Below, piece by piece: positions 33,358-44,670 of a DNA stretch of 64,000 bases. Numbering within the stretch: position 1 is the first letter of the stretch; the number at the start of each line of letters is the position of its first letter. A program made the translations under genes and the position numbers. The DNA lies in contig NC_048541.1 of assembly GCF_902806685.2 (NCBI RefSeq), positions 16,068,662 through 16,132,661 of the forward strand, given 5' to 3'. Under the pieces are notes generated by a model. It did not search any database. It had not been told where the DNA came from and saw only the letters and a list, made by a program, of their open reading frames with translations. This DNA comes from Maniola hyperantus. Taxonomy: Eukaryota; Arthropoda; Insecta; Lepidoptera; Nymphalidae.

Positions 33358-33582
33358 CTAGGTGATACCTACGAATTCGTCCGCGTGAATTTAGGTTTTT
33401 AAAAATCCTGCGGGAACTCTTTTATTTTCCGGGATAAAAAGTAGCCTAAGTATGTCTTTCTCCGGGATGCAAGCTAACTCTATACCAAACTTCATCAAAA
33501 TCAGTTAAACTGTTGGGCCGTAAAAAGCTAGCAGATAGACAGACAGACAGATACATTTTCGCATTTATAATATTAGTATGGA
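33358..33582 (-). mobile_element. HelB Helitron
   Basis: CTAG at 33358; TTAGTATGGA at the 5' end, followed by T. Confidence 0.85.
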
Positions 33583-33716
33583 TTATTATTAAGTATTCCT
33601 AAAAAATATCCGTTTAATTTATCTTGAATACCTATGTTTTTATATAAAACACCTATTGTATACCATTACATGTTTAACCTTTAAGTATCAATACAAAAAA
33701 TATTACCTACATTTAT

Positions 33717-33945
33717 GACTATGCTCGCGACTTCATTCGCGTGGACTAAAAAAATTTCAATCCCCTATTTCACCCCCTTAGGGGGTTGAATTTTCGAAAA
33801 TCCTTTCTTAGCGGATGCCTACGTCATAATAGCTATCTGCATGCCCAGCCCGATCCGTCCAGTAGTTTGAGCTGTGCGTTGATCAGTCAATCAGTCAGTC
33901 GGTCAGTCAGTCACCTTTTCCTTTAATATATATTTATATATATTG
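33717..33945 (-). mobile_element. HelA Helitron, CTAG lost
   Basis: GCTCGCGACTTCATTCGCG and the full HelA body to CCTTTTCCTTTAATATATA. Confidence 0.75.
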
Positions 33946-34089
33946 ATTTTTAATTAAATCTTTAATATTTTTTTATGATAGAAATGCTAGCTGATTATAT
34001 TATGAAGTTGTGTTTGTAAAATGAACTAACTCTTGTTATTGTGCTATTATTACCTACTTTATAAGTAGTTTTTTTAGTTTTATTAAACC

Positions 34090-34240
34090 AATGCCGTCTA
34101 GTAACCGATAGGGGCTAGCCACCGCAGAAGTCTCCCACTAGACCAGACCAGAGACAATTTAAAAATTATAAATTCCAAAATTGCCCCTGCCGGGAATCGA
34201 ACCCGGGACCTTCCACTGCGCCAGGGAGTCCGTCATACGT
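34090..34240 (-). mobile_element. SINE-1 5' half
   Basis: The minus-strand head CTGGCGCAGTGGAAGGTCCC and B box GGGTTCGATTCCCGGC are well preserved. Confidence 0.75.
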
Positions 34241-34404
34241 AAAGTACTAAAACTCAGTTAAGTACTTCTACCTTATAATAACCTTTTAGATAAACATTAA
34301 TATTCGTCATTTTAATCTTGAAACAAGTAAGTAGATATAGTGTACCCGAATAATAAATTCAAATCACCCTGAAACTTTGACCGCAGTTTCCAAACTTTAC
34401 TTAC

Positions 34405-34543
34405 CACGTAGTTCACACGAAGACAACTAAATTGCTTTCTAAAGTCCAACTTTACACTGACTAAACTACTTATTACACAATAAATATCAGTTTACAAAAA
34501 CCCTACACTAATCTACACATGCATCTACACTTCACAACCAACT
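34405..34543 (-). promoter_or_regulatory. Candidate promoter start and non-coding first exon of a host gene
   Basis: On the minus strand an arthropod initiator-like CGCTCAGTTGG (A at 34543) lies 139 bases before a strong donor, ACGTG|GTAAGTAAAG (34404). The interval has only a tiny upstream frame. GC-rich sequence upstream (34700-34860, CGCGCCTGAAACCC) could be the proximal promoter. No TATA box sits at -30. No repeat overlaps. The body of the gene would lie at lower coordinates or beyond the window. Confidence 0.35.
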
Positions 34544-34559
34544 GAGCGGCGTTTTACTT

Positions 34560-35271
34560 TTTATTACAGTTTAAAACTACTATTTACACTTAAAATAAAA
34601 CTATTTCTTAAACAAACTATACGCAACTTTTTTTTTTCAAGATTTTTTTATCGGTTTGAAAAAGTTATTCAGAAGTTAAAACTTTATGAATGTTACTTAT
34701 TAAGCGCGCCACGAACGCGCAATGGTAAAGTTCGCTCGAAATATATAAGGTTTTATTCAGTTTTTTCGTAATATAAGAAAGTTTTTCGTGTTGTAAAAGG
34801 GTTTCAGGCGCGTGCTCCGAGGTGCGGCGTCGGTCTAGCACTGCCGGCTGGCTATCAGGCACTGTTGCTGATATCGTAGGTCTAGAATAACTGCAGCCTG
34901 CACGTAGGTATGCGAACCTGAAAATGCGCTATTGTACCTACTCTATGGGAAGTATTCATTGAACTTAGTCTATAGAAGAGCTATTTCCAACGAAAATTGT
35001 GTTCGACGATATTTTTAGTAAAACTGTAAACTTGAAACATAATATTTACGGAATAAGACGTAGAAAGTCTACGGTTGCGCTCTACGGATAGCTACGGCGT
35101 AGACTGTCTACAATTTGCTACGTACAATGTCTAAACTCGTCTGATTAATTTTATAGAAATAGATAGGTGAAAGACAATTCATAAACATAGTAAGTAAACC
35201 AATTAACCATTTAGTGCTTACGCAATTCTCACCCGAAAAAGTATTTCACTTAATTTTCTTACTCGTAACTA
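34560..35271. other. No gene; upstream flank of the candidate promoter
   Basis: GC-rich sequence at 34700-34860. CTACG-rich palindromic sequence at about 35060-35125. Confidence 0.35.
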
Positions 35272-35485
35272 TCTATATAAAAGGAAAAGCTGACTGACTG
35301 ACTGATCTATCAACGCACAGCTCAAACTATACTAGACGTATCTGACTGAAATGTGGAATGCAGGTAGCTATTATGACGTAGACATCCGCTACGAAAGAAT
35401 TTTTGAAAATTCAGCCTCCAAGGGGGTAAAATAGTGGTTTGAAATTTGTGTAGTTCACGCGGACGAAGTCGAAAGCATAAGCTAG
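35272..35485 (+). mobile_element. HelA Helitron
   Basis: TCTATATAAAAGGAAAAGC start; CTAG then T. Confidence 0.85.
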
Positions 35486-35931
35486 TCTTCCACACTTCTG
35501 TAGACTATTCAAAATCATAGATGCCTAAAAATACCTCATACAGAGTACTCTTTATAAGCAAAAAATAATGTGGTCTTTGATATGGAATTGTTAGATCAGA
35601 TGGTACGGTACGAGGTACGAGCGTACCGAATCTAACAAATCGTTATCAAAAGCCAGTTGAAACCCCGTTATTGGTTTCCACATGACCGCGCAAAGAAATT
35701 GACGAATTCGCCAACAAGAGGCGATACAAAGCGGGAATCGAAATAAAGGCCGGAGCGGGCCGGAAGGGCCTCACAAAGCCTGATTGCGCCTCGAAACGAA
35801 CCTTTGGTGCAGCGCCATCTACGTGCGGAAATACGAACCGCTTAGCTGGACTGATTGGAGTGCACTTGAGATCGGAAACAATGCTTTTTGTAAACGTTGG
35901 GAATTCTTGAAAGAAATACCTGCCTCCTGCT

Positions 35932-36107
35932 TCGCTAACTCAGTGTCTAACACTGAATGATAGCCACCGAGCTCATTTAATATTTATTCTTAACCTATTG
36001 AAGGTTTTCTACGAAAAATGATTTCAATATCACTTAGTGAAGCAGCAATGTAGGACCAACCAATGTCAAATTGCTATTATTCAGTGTTAGACACCGAGTT
36101 AGCGAAT
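35932..36107. repeat. Inverted repeat, 34-bp arms, about 108-base loop
   Basis: TTCGCTAACTCAGTGTCTAA at 35932 and its inverted partner ending 36107, with two or three mismatches. It is followed closely by SINE-2. Likely a foldback or MITE. Confidence 0.75.
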
Positions 36108-36157
36108 CAACCCGCTGCTGGCTATATTTTAAGTTTTCCACGTCCCTATCTATACAC

Positions 36158-36385
36158 CCGTGATAGCCTAGTGGTTAAGAAAGTCGTGGCTTCGATTCCA
36201 TGCATGCATGTCTCTAACTTTTCGGGGTTATTGGAGGACTTAACGGAGGAAAACTGCGTGTTTTAGAGTTCTGCATAATGTTCTCAAAGGTGTGTAAAAT
36301 CTGCATATCCGTAATTGTCCAGCATGGTGGGACTATGGCCAAACCCGTGAGGATACCCGCGCTCCGTAGTGAGCCGGCGAAGGGT
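36158..36385 (+). mobile_element. SINE-2, with shortened middle
   Basis: GTGATAGCCTAGTGGTTAAG head, then TCTCAAAGGTGTGTAAAATC. A minus-strand GGCGGCGGTAATC repeat abuts at 36385-36465. Confidence 0.75.
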
Positions 36386-36465
36386 TTTTTTTAATAGATA
36401 TAGCGAGCAAACGAGCAGGCGGGTCACCTGATGTTAAGCGATTACCGCCGCCCATGAACATTTTG

Positions 36466-37795
36466 GGTTGGGTTGAGTTGCTCATGATATAAGAATATTG
36501 AGGGCCTACATAAAGTAGGTGAGCTAATATGTTAAGAGGGTGAACACACACAGTCGAGTGGTAGTGCGGACAGCACATTTGCATAACAAATTGTATGAGT
36601 CGGCCGCGCTTCCCCTAGTGATGTGTGAAGGTCCTCTAGAAATTTGATTATTATCGATGAAAAATCATAAACTTTCAACGAGTTTTTGGATCAGTTGCAA
36701 ATAATAATATTATGATTATCGACCTAATCGAGCTAGTCGCAGTAAAGGGTAATATTTCATGGATGTAGCACCAATGCCTAACCGACGTAGACCATCTTCG
36801 GTTATATCTTATTTTATTTTTATTTTTATTTTATTTGGGACAGTAAACAATTACATATTAAACGTTAAAACTAGGTACGACTTAAATCTAACAAAATTGA
36901 CAAATATGAAATCCACTACACTATCCACAGCTTACTACATACAACTAGGGCGACACAACATAAACAAACTACTATAATAATATAAAAATACAAACAAACG
37001 ACTAAACTATACATAAAAATTTAAACAACTAATAGTGGGTGGGTAATCTTATTTAGCAATTTTCTTAAAAATAATATTTTCTTAACATTTTCTTCGCAAT
37101 TGATGTTAAAATTAATTGTTGAAATAGCCTGGATTCTGCGAAAGAACATAGGCTGTTTTTAGTTCTGGAAAATAAAATAGTTCCCTCGGGATTTAAAGAA
37201 AATTTAAATCCACCCGGATGAAGGCATCATCTATTTGGTATCAAGAGAGTCACAGTCAAGGATGAAAAAGTACGTTACTACTTTTGATTACAAATCTTCT
37301 CAATTACAATCTGTTTTAATTTTTATAAATAAATTAATGTCTGACGACTAAACACACGTGTTTGTTAGAGTATGCCCAACTAGTTTCGAGTCTGAGTCTC
37401 TTTGGCGCTTAATCCTCCTAAAGGACTCTATATATTTATTATTAATCTCTATATATTTAGACCATGGTTATTTCATAACAGACATCACTAGGTCCCAAGC
37501 GATTTTTGTAAACAAGAGTTAGGATGTTAGCGTCAAGCGGGCAGTTTATATTTCATGTTTGCTCGCGGTGATGTGCTCGGGGCCTTGTTGAGAATTGTTT
37601 CATTCCTGTTCCAGAATAACGATGTTGATCTCGACGAGTATTCTCGAGTCTTGTGAGATTGGGACTATACGTCTTTGTAAACTGGTGGTCACTGGTTATT
37701 TGTGCATTTAAGCTTTGCGTGGAAACACTGGACATCAATATTTTATATTTTTTATAGTGTTGTACCTACACTTCAAGGAAATCTGTATAATATTA
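36466..37795. other. No gene; weak repeat pieces
   Basis: A minus-strand LINE-like tail with (TTTTA)n lies at 36811-36980. A decayed Helitron piece is at 37150-37235. Nothing coding is supported. Confidence 0.4.
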
Positions 37796-38029
37796 TCTAT
37801 ATATAAAAGGAAAAGGTGACTGACTAACTGACTGACTTACTGACTGACTGATCTATCAACGCACAGCTCAAACCACTCGACGGAGCGGGCTGAAATTTGG
37901 CATGAAGATAGTTATTATGACGTAGCCATCCGCTAAGAAAGGGTTTTTGAAAATTCAACCCCCAAGAGGGGGAAATAGGGGTTTGAAATTGGTGTAGTCC
38001 ACGCGGACAAAGCCGCGAACATACGCTAG
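37796..38029 (+). mobile_element. HelA Helitron
   Basis: TCTATATATAAAAGG start; CTAG at 38026-38029, then T. Confidence 0.85.
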
Positions 38030-38157
38030 TTTCGTGTTAATTACTTGGCTATCACGACTGTTTATATATCTAGTGCGTAGTGCTAAACAGAGGTTGTTAC
38101 TATTAGAATAAATCCATCCAAGAGCCATGTGAACTAACAAACTAACAAGTCGAGAAA

Positions 38158-38340
38158 CAGTTCACCCGACCCGCGCCGGCCTCAGGAGCAGTTGGGGCGA
38201 TTTCCATAACTAATTAAATTGCGGCGCCGGGGAGTTGCCGCAGGTGTCGCAACTTCCTACTTCCTGTCCCTAGTTCCCATTGCCAGTTCCCGCAGTCGCT
38301 GAGATATCGCCGAGTAGGCATTCTGACTTGACACTCGTTC
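38158..38340. repeat. Direct duplication, copy a
   Basis: Shares GTGTCGCAACTTCCTACTTC and CGCAGTCGCTGAGATATCGC with 38890-39060. GC-rich and not a repeat seen elsewhere in the window. Confidence 0.8.
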
Positions 38341-38355
38341 TATACAAAGTCATTT

Positions 38356-38740
38356 GTGGGAATGAGTGTAATATTTTATAATAAAATTCCACAACCAATT
38401 TTAGACTTGCCTTTACACAAGTTTAAAAAATGTGTTAAAAGTATGCTCCTAAAAAAAGCATATTATACAGTCGCAGACTATGTAAACGATAAAAAAAGCT
38501 TGGATTTGACTCGCTCCAGCAATGCACGGGGCTGCAATGGCTTGTATAGTACGGTATAATAACATTGTAAATTGAAAAATTAAAAAGAGCAACCGCCGAG
38601 TTTCTTGCTGGTTCTTCTCGGTAGGAACGGCATTCCGAACCAGTGGTAAATTAAAACTACCTGACTATTCATAAGCACTTTTAAAAAGTTTACATGAATA
38701 AAAAAACATTCTATTCTATTCTATTCTATTCTATTCTTTT
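38356..38740 (+). mobile_element. Jockey/CR1-type LINE 3' end with (ATTCT)n tail
   Basis: The frame 38356-38559 includes IPQPILDLPLHKFKKCVKSM and LLKKAYYTVADYVNDK, as in LINE C-termini. The 3' UTR carries TTCTTCTCGGTAGGAACGGC. The inverted copy is 58936-59285. Confidence 0.75.
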
Positions 38741-38889
38741 AAAGTTAACCTAAGTGTCTACTAGCCAAATAGAACTTGCAGAAGTAAGCTATAGCAGATC
38801 ACTTGCACTTGTTTTGTAAACACTTATCGCAAGTCAACTCCTGTATGTTTTGTAAACTTACTTTTTTTTTTGCAAGATTTTGTCACTTG

Positions 38890-39060
38890 CAGTTGACTCG
38901 ACCCGTGCCAGCCGCAGGAGCAGTTGAGACGATTTCCATAACTTATTAAATTGTGGCGCCGAGGAGTTGCCACAGGTGTCGCAACTTCCTACTTCCTGTC
39001 CCTAGTTCCCATTGCCAGTTCCCGCAGTCGCTGAGATATCGCCGAGTACACACTCGTTCT
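38890..39060. repeat. Direct duplication, copy b
   Basis: See 38158-38340. The LINE 3' end lies between the two copies. Confidence 0.8.
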
Positions 39061-40496
39061 GTTTATAGCCTGCACAGATGAGTGACAATTCTCGGGGTAA
39101 TTTTTGTCTGACAAAATAGATTGCTTACTACTGCATCGAACAAGGCATACAAAAGGTCCCACTAATAGACGAGGATATCGACAGACCGGACTGCACAAAA
39201 TATGGAGGAGTCCTCGAAAAATTGAACTAAGTATAGTTCTAAGGCGCGTCAACGCACACAACGGATATCCGAAATAAAGTAATAGACTGAGTACTTATTC
39301 TTTTTGGAAACATCTTCTCTTTTTCTTAATCTTCAACTAAGTTACAACGTAATCTCAGAATGTTTGCTTTCACAGCGTATTCTTCACTAAACTTCCGGCG
39401 AACAAAGTAAAATAATAATCGCACACTATGAGCGTTGCGTCTGCGGCAAGTCCTCTGCAGAAATATCTATAGTACGCGACAGATCGGGGAATGAGGCGGG
39501 GGCGCCCAAACGTCACCCACGCTTTCCCGCACTGGGTTAGTGCGGGATTTGTGCGGGTATGCGGCACGTTCCCACTTGACAACAATTATAAAGTCCGTTG
39601 CTCCCATTTGCGACTCGCCTCTGCGCAACAACATGATAGTTTTTATTTCAATAACTTGTAATATATAGAAATGGAAGTCATCTCGTGGATTCCGTTTATA
39701 GGTGCGTCCTGAGCCTGCAATCGGTGCGATGGCCTCGATCGGTGAGCTCATTACGACGCGATTCAATTCCAGCGGATAACTTTAACTGTTACGTTAATGC
39801 TTACGAGCGACGTTACTTTAGCGGTTGCAACCTTTATATAAAGAAACCATAATACCTTCTACCTACTTGAAGAAGTTACCATGTCAACTTTTACCTTGTC
39901 TATGTAAGCAGCCATGCACTTTAATTAACTTATTTTAACAGAAGACACTGACATTGCACTTGCATGGACCCTTGCCATTCATTTCATTATTTTAAAAAAA
40001 CATTTAATAATTGTTTGCTTTATCAACAAAACACAAGAACGGTTTCAATTTTCGGCCGTAAGAAAACATTTTCAAAATGCATTTTCGTAATAATTTGAAT
40101 CCCACCAAAAACATTTTATGCAAAGTTTGCCAAGACTCACAAGTGTATAACAATGCTTTCAATGTTAAAAAGTTATGAGATTAGTTTGGCATGTTTTGGC
40201 GGGGGCACTGCACTGCCCCCTGGTAGATCTAAAAGTTAGATTTAAATATTTTAAACACATAAACGTGGCTAAGGCAAAACTGAAAATAATAAAAATACCT
40301 TGACGTGGATTTCGTTTAGTACGTCGGGTACAGTCTAAACGATAGTCTGAGTCGATGCGGTGCTCATTATCCGAGCGGTTCTATCCCGACAGATAACCCC
40401 AGCCTAGCCGGCCATCTTTGCCGAGGGCATTAGTAATTGCAACTAGACGACTAGACTTACCGAGTATGAGATAGTAATTACTAAGTTCTAGTTTTT
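39061..40496. other. No gene; related pair of B-box-like blocks
   Basis: 39685-39780 and 40305-40402 are diverged direct copies (CGTGGATTCCGTTTATAGG / CGTGGATTTCGTTTAGTAC). Each ends in a GATTCAATTCC/GGTTCTATCCC B-box-like motif. 39484-39580 is related to 46210-46270. A GGGGGCA-TGCCCCC hairpin lies at about 40203-40222. Confidence 0.4.
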
Positions 40497-40730
40497 AAGG
40501 TTCCGTACCCTATTACTAATCATCCGCTGTCCGTCCATACCGCCTGTCAGCGGTAGTTGGTAGCTAAATCTGGTACAGAGATAGCTTGCATCCCGGGGAC
40601 AGACATCGGCTACTTTTTATCCTGGAAAATCAAGTTCCCATGGGATTTTTAAAAACCTAAATCCACGCGGACGCGCGATTCAAAATAGGTGGTGTATTTT
40701 GAATAAATGCTTTGTCTTTGACTTTATTTT
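40497..40730 (+). repeat. R5 fragment, HelB fragment and LINE tail in series
   Basis: GGTTCCGTACCCTATTACTA (R5); GGTACAGAGATAGCTTGCAT to ATCCACGCGGACG (HelB, 40564-40673); then TTTTGAATAAATGC with TTTGAC. Confidence 0.55.
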
Positions 40731-41039
40731 CAGGATTCCGTATCTCGAGACAAAAAAATCCTTATTATGATCACTTCCTTGAATACAAGGAATAAAATAT
40801 TATACAATTTATAATAAATTATGTAGGAGGTAATAATAATAGTAATCTTAAGGTATTTTAATTAGAGTTGACTTGATGTGATTCTATTTTTTTAAATTAT
40901 TTCTTGGTTAATATATTATAGGTAGATAATTATTATGTGACATGTGATATTATATTATGTGATATGTGACTGTTGAACATTATAATTCTAAAAAAAAGTT
41001 ATAAAATAGCTTATTAATAATAGATAATAAGAAAATAAA

Positions 41040-41310
41040 TTTTGCATGCCCACTGTATGGCGGATTGTTGCTGTAAATAAACCACTGTAACACCATCATT
41101 GTACCTGCAATCGTGCAAATAAATGATTTGATTTGATTTGATTTGATTCGTTATCTTTCTGTTTGTCTTTTCACCAAGTTTCTTACTGGTTCTTCTCGGT
41201 AGGAAAGGCATTCTGAACCAGTATTAGGTAGGTACATCTAACGATACAAAAGTACCTAAGACCTAAGTACTTGTAATAGTTCATTTGACTAAAAATATTT
41301 CTATTTTGTA
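41040..41310 (+). mobile_element. Two LINE 3' tails
   Basis: 41050-41150 ends in (TTTGA)n. 41170-41310 carries TTCTTCTCGGTAGGAAAGGC. Confidence 0.55.
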
Positions 41311-41503
41311 CTAGCTGCCCCGGAAAACTTCATACCGCCTAACAGTTGATTCTTTTCCAGGATTTTTTATAAATTTTTCTCTCCGTAAGAACCATCCTCG
41401 TACTTCAAGGAATATTATAAAAAATAATTTGCGAAATTGGTTCAGCTGTTCTCGAGATTTGCGATCAGCAACACATTTAGCGATTCATTTTTATATATAG
41501 AGA
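41311..41503 (-). mobile_element. HelD Helitron subfamily
   Basis: CTAGCTGCCCCGG end, ACCGCCTAACAGTTGATTC, TTCTCGAGATTTGCGATC, and TCTCTATATATA start on the minus strand, with T after. Confidence 0.8.
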
Positions 41504-41514
41504 TTTACCCGGCT

Positions 41515-41695
41515 GGGTTCGTAGTGGGATCTTCTCAGACTTGGGCGCGTTTGGAATCCTCGTACCTTTAGTTTTAAGTACGTAATTAATTATCACCAAT
41601 TGTATCTTCTAGACAAGCGCACTCCATCTTCAGCTGCATCACCACTTGCCACCAGGTCTGATTGCAGCCAAGCGCTAGTCTATAAATTAAAAAAA
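41515..41695 (+). mobile_element. LINE 3' fragments
   Basis: CTTAGGCGCG-type block with TTTAGTTTTAAGTACG (also at 54080-54180), then the WNTLP LINE 3' end (GCCACCAGGTCTGATTGCAG). Confidence 0.55.
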
Positions 41696-41721
41696 AAATC
41701 ATTTTATCATCTTACAAATTA

Positions 41722-41904
41722 GAAAATAAGAGCCTCAATAGCTCAACCGGTATAGGAATGGACTGAAAACCGAAAGGTCGACGGTTCAAACCCCGCCCGT
41801 TGCACTATTGTCGTACCTACTCCTAGCACAAGCCTGACGCTTAATTGGAGAGGAAAGGGGAATATTAGTCATTTAACATGTCTAATATTCTTTAAAAAAA
41901 AAAA
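41722..41904 (+). mobile_element. SINE-3, Phe-tRNA-derived, with 13-bp duplication
   Basis: Same SINE as 23180-23350. ATCTTACAAATTA flanks it (41709-41721, 41905-41917), with an A-rich tail. Confidence 0.9.
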
Positions 41905-42207
41905 ATCTTACAAATTAACAAATTTGACCATCAGTAATAGTAACGTTTATAAATAATTTGACTTTGACTTTGACTTCTATAAAACACATGCGGAACCATT
42001 TTGAATCAGCTAGTCCAACATAACAGTGTACATAGACAAAATTCGCTGACAGCGATTCAAATAACAGCGCGAGTGGAGTCGCGCACGAGGGCTAGTCTGC
42101 AATAAAGGTAACTCTCGGCTGATCCGCTGAAATGAATCACTGGTGGATCGCAGCTATTTCTTCCTGTACCCGTAGTACAAGATTTTACGTCTCACCAAAC
42201 GAAACCA

Positions 42208-42649
42208 AAATGGATAATTTAAAATGGTTTTCACACATAAAACTGTAACAAAGGATGTGGAATTTACGCATTTTGGAAGACCCTCAATTTAATAATCACT
42301 GAGAAATAATTTATTTTTGACATAGTCAAATACCGTATTACAACCCGGGTATCTTTAAAGCAAGAGTGAAAAGACATCTTCTAAGTAAACGCGTCCCATC
42401 TTAGGCCGCATCATCCCTTTCCATCAGGTGTGATTGTGGTCAAGCGTTTGCCTAGTATAATGAATTTAAAAAAAGCGTAGACTTTTTTCCTTTCTTTCTT
42501 TTTTCTATGACACTCTACAGGATCTCAGCTATACTTAGAGCAGTAACCGTGCAAAAAATCTTACATACAAACTTTAGTGTCGCTGATCGTTCCTGTGATG
42601 GGGACAACACGCAGAGAAACGTTTAGCTTTTATAAAACAACGAAGGTCT
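42208..42649 (+). repeat. R9 composite repeat, copy a
   Basis: It matches 60410-60844 almost base for base. It contains a WNTLP LINE 3' end (GGGTATCTTTAAAGCAAGAG) and the right half of MITE-7. A MITE-1 left end precedes it at 42168-42210. Confidence 0.75.
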
Positions 42650-42941
42650 GTACCCGTATTACAAGATTTTACGTCTCACCAAACGAAACCAAATTCAAGA
42701 GTCGAAATACTTCCGCGTTATAGTAAAATGGACCTAAACAGCCTTGAATTGAAGTCAAATATTCAATGCCACTGATTTTAATTTCGCAATGTTTCCGCTT
42801 GGAGCGCTGGCTGTAGAAGTGTAGACAAACTTGAGCTTTAAAACAAGGCTTTTAAGATCCAGTTTACTGTAACGCGGAAGTATTTCGACTCTCGAATTTG
42901 GTTTGGTTTGGTGAGACGTAAAATCTTGTACTACGGGTACT
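42650..42941. mobile_element. MITE-1, full copy
   Basis: Inverted arms of about 75 bp start GTACCCGTA and carry GAGACGTAAAATC, ACTCTCGAATTTGG and TACTTCCGCGTTA. GGTCT lies on both sides (42645-42649, 42942-42946). Confidence 0.85.
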
Positions 42942-42949
42942 GGTCTATT

Positions 42950-43617
42950 ATTCCGTGCCTGAACATCCGGCTATTGTGCATAGACATTTATTAACAAAAT
43001 GCGGTTCCATCATCATCATCATCATCATCATCATGATCAACTTATCGCCAGCTCATTTTTGTGCACTGGCTTGCCGCTCCAGCAAAAAGTATATAGCGTT
43101 ACAACCAACACCCCTTCCTGTCTAGTCTCTCTGGTCCCAATACTTGTCCGTAACTTTTTTCGTTGCATTGTAGAATAGGGATCTATCTACAAATCTACAT
43201 TGCTGCCGCAACGTGTTATCTAGAAAACAAAATTTGAAAAATCAATTCTAAGTAAAGCAAAACTCTCATGAAGACAAAACACATTCAAAACTCTGAAGTA
43301 ATCTAAATAATAACGCTCCCAAACAAATGCAACCCCCAGGAACTCCGCCGCTGCTGCGTGGTAAAATTTAACTGTTATCAAGCGCTGATAAGACACGACG
43401 CGTCGCGCTTATCAGTTACAACTTTACCCGTAACCCGCGTGTGTCGTGGGAATTGTATAGGAGTTGTGTAGGTAACTTGTTGTGTGTTTCATCTACAAAT
43501 CATTTCTACAATAACATACTACTAGTCTTGTATGTACCTGTATCTTTTTTTTATGTATTTTCAATAATACAGTGAAAAAAAGTCGTTATAAAACATAATC
43601 GTAAAAAATAACACATG
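42950..43617. other. No gene recognised
   Basis: A TCATCATCATC run lies at 43010-43035. A CTGATAAG/CTTATCAG inverted pair lies near 43393-43423 in a GC-richer block. Confidence 0.35.
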
Positions 43618-43648
43618 TAAAAAAAAACTTAAAGCTAGCCTTATCTAA

Positions 43649-43855
43649 TCTAAATATATAAAAGGAAAAGGTGACTGACTGACTGACTGACTGATCTATC
43701 AACGCACAGCTCAAACTACTGGACGGATCGGGCTGAAATTTAGCATGCAGACAGCTATTATGACGTAGGCATTCGCTAAGAAAGGATTGAACGGGGTGAA
43801 ATTGGGGTTTGAAGTTTGTGTAGTCCACGCGGACGAAGTCGCGAGCATAAGCTAG
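43649..43855 (+). mobile_element. HelA Helitron with known empty site
   Basis: Inserted between A 43648 and T 43856. The flanks TTATCTAA and TTACTATAT are continuous at 311-327. TC start, CTAG end, no target duplication. Confidence 0.95.
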
Positions 43856-43990
43856 TTACTATATAAATCATGACCGCGTGGAATGGTGCCAAGAATACTG
43901 GCTGCATTTCCGCGCTGGACAGCCAGGCTGATCCGTTGCGCAAAAAATGAGCCAGCCCTTCTGTCACCAGATGAGGCTATTAATCGCGGT
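43856..43990 (-). repeat. Dispersed repeat, second copy
   Basis: Matches 319-453, including the RAGSFFAQRISLAVQRGNAA frame on the minus strand. Its left part is 43618-43648. Confidence 0.65.
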
Positions 43991-44057
43991 GAAATGTCTC
44001 GTAAAAAATTTTTAGCACTAAGACTCCATGGCCCCAGAGTCTCCACCTGTATCTTGA

Positions 44058-44516
44058 TATACACGCTGAAATTGTAGTGGTTGTTTTCCCGAAGCGGAAT
44101 GATTTTGTCATGGAATTACTACCGAATTATAACTATAAAAAATTATTAGAGTCAAAAATGGCAAATTTACAATCGCGAAAAACAAAAATCGAATGAGACC
44201 TCGAACCAATAGTAATACCGCGTGCGTGCAGGCTAGTTTATGCCGTATCACTACGCGCGAGAGCTTATTTTGCTCTATATAAACTTTTTCGCTTTATTGG
44301 CAGCGCGGTTAAAATGGATGTACCTCTACCTACTATTCACATTACGCCTTGTGAGTTACTATTGTTTCTCACACTTTCGAGTTGATGATTATTATTTTTA
44401 TTTTTTCGAAACAAAATCATTTTTATTTTTTAAGTTTAACTAAAAATTTCGATTGTACTACTGAGGGCAAATCGTTCTGCCGCGGGAAGACAACCACTAA
44501 AATTTCAGCGTGTATA
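44058..44516. mobile_element. MITE-6, inverted-repeat element, possibly Tc1/mariner-like
   Basis: Arms of about 60 bp: TACACGCTGAAATTGTAGTG at 44060 and its inverted partner ending 44514. TA flanks both ends. The interior has no supported transposase. Confidence 0.65.
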
Positions 44517-44670
44517 AAACACAAAAAATGTTTCCACCTGCGTCCGTTATAGACATTAAAACCATCCAGACGACGTGCTCCAAACCGGTAACATTAGAAA
44601 GGCAATAATGAGAAGATGGTTTTAGTGTTGTTGGCTTTTTAGCGGTTCATTATGATTTATGACATATCTA

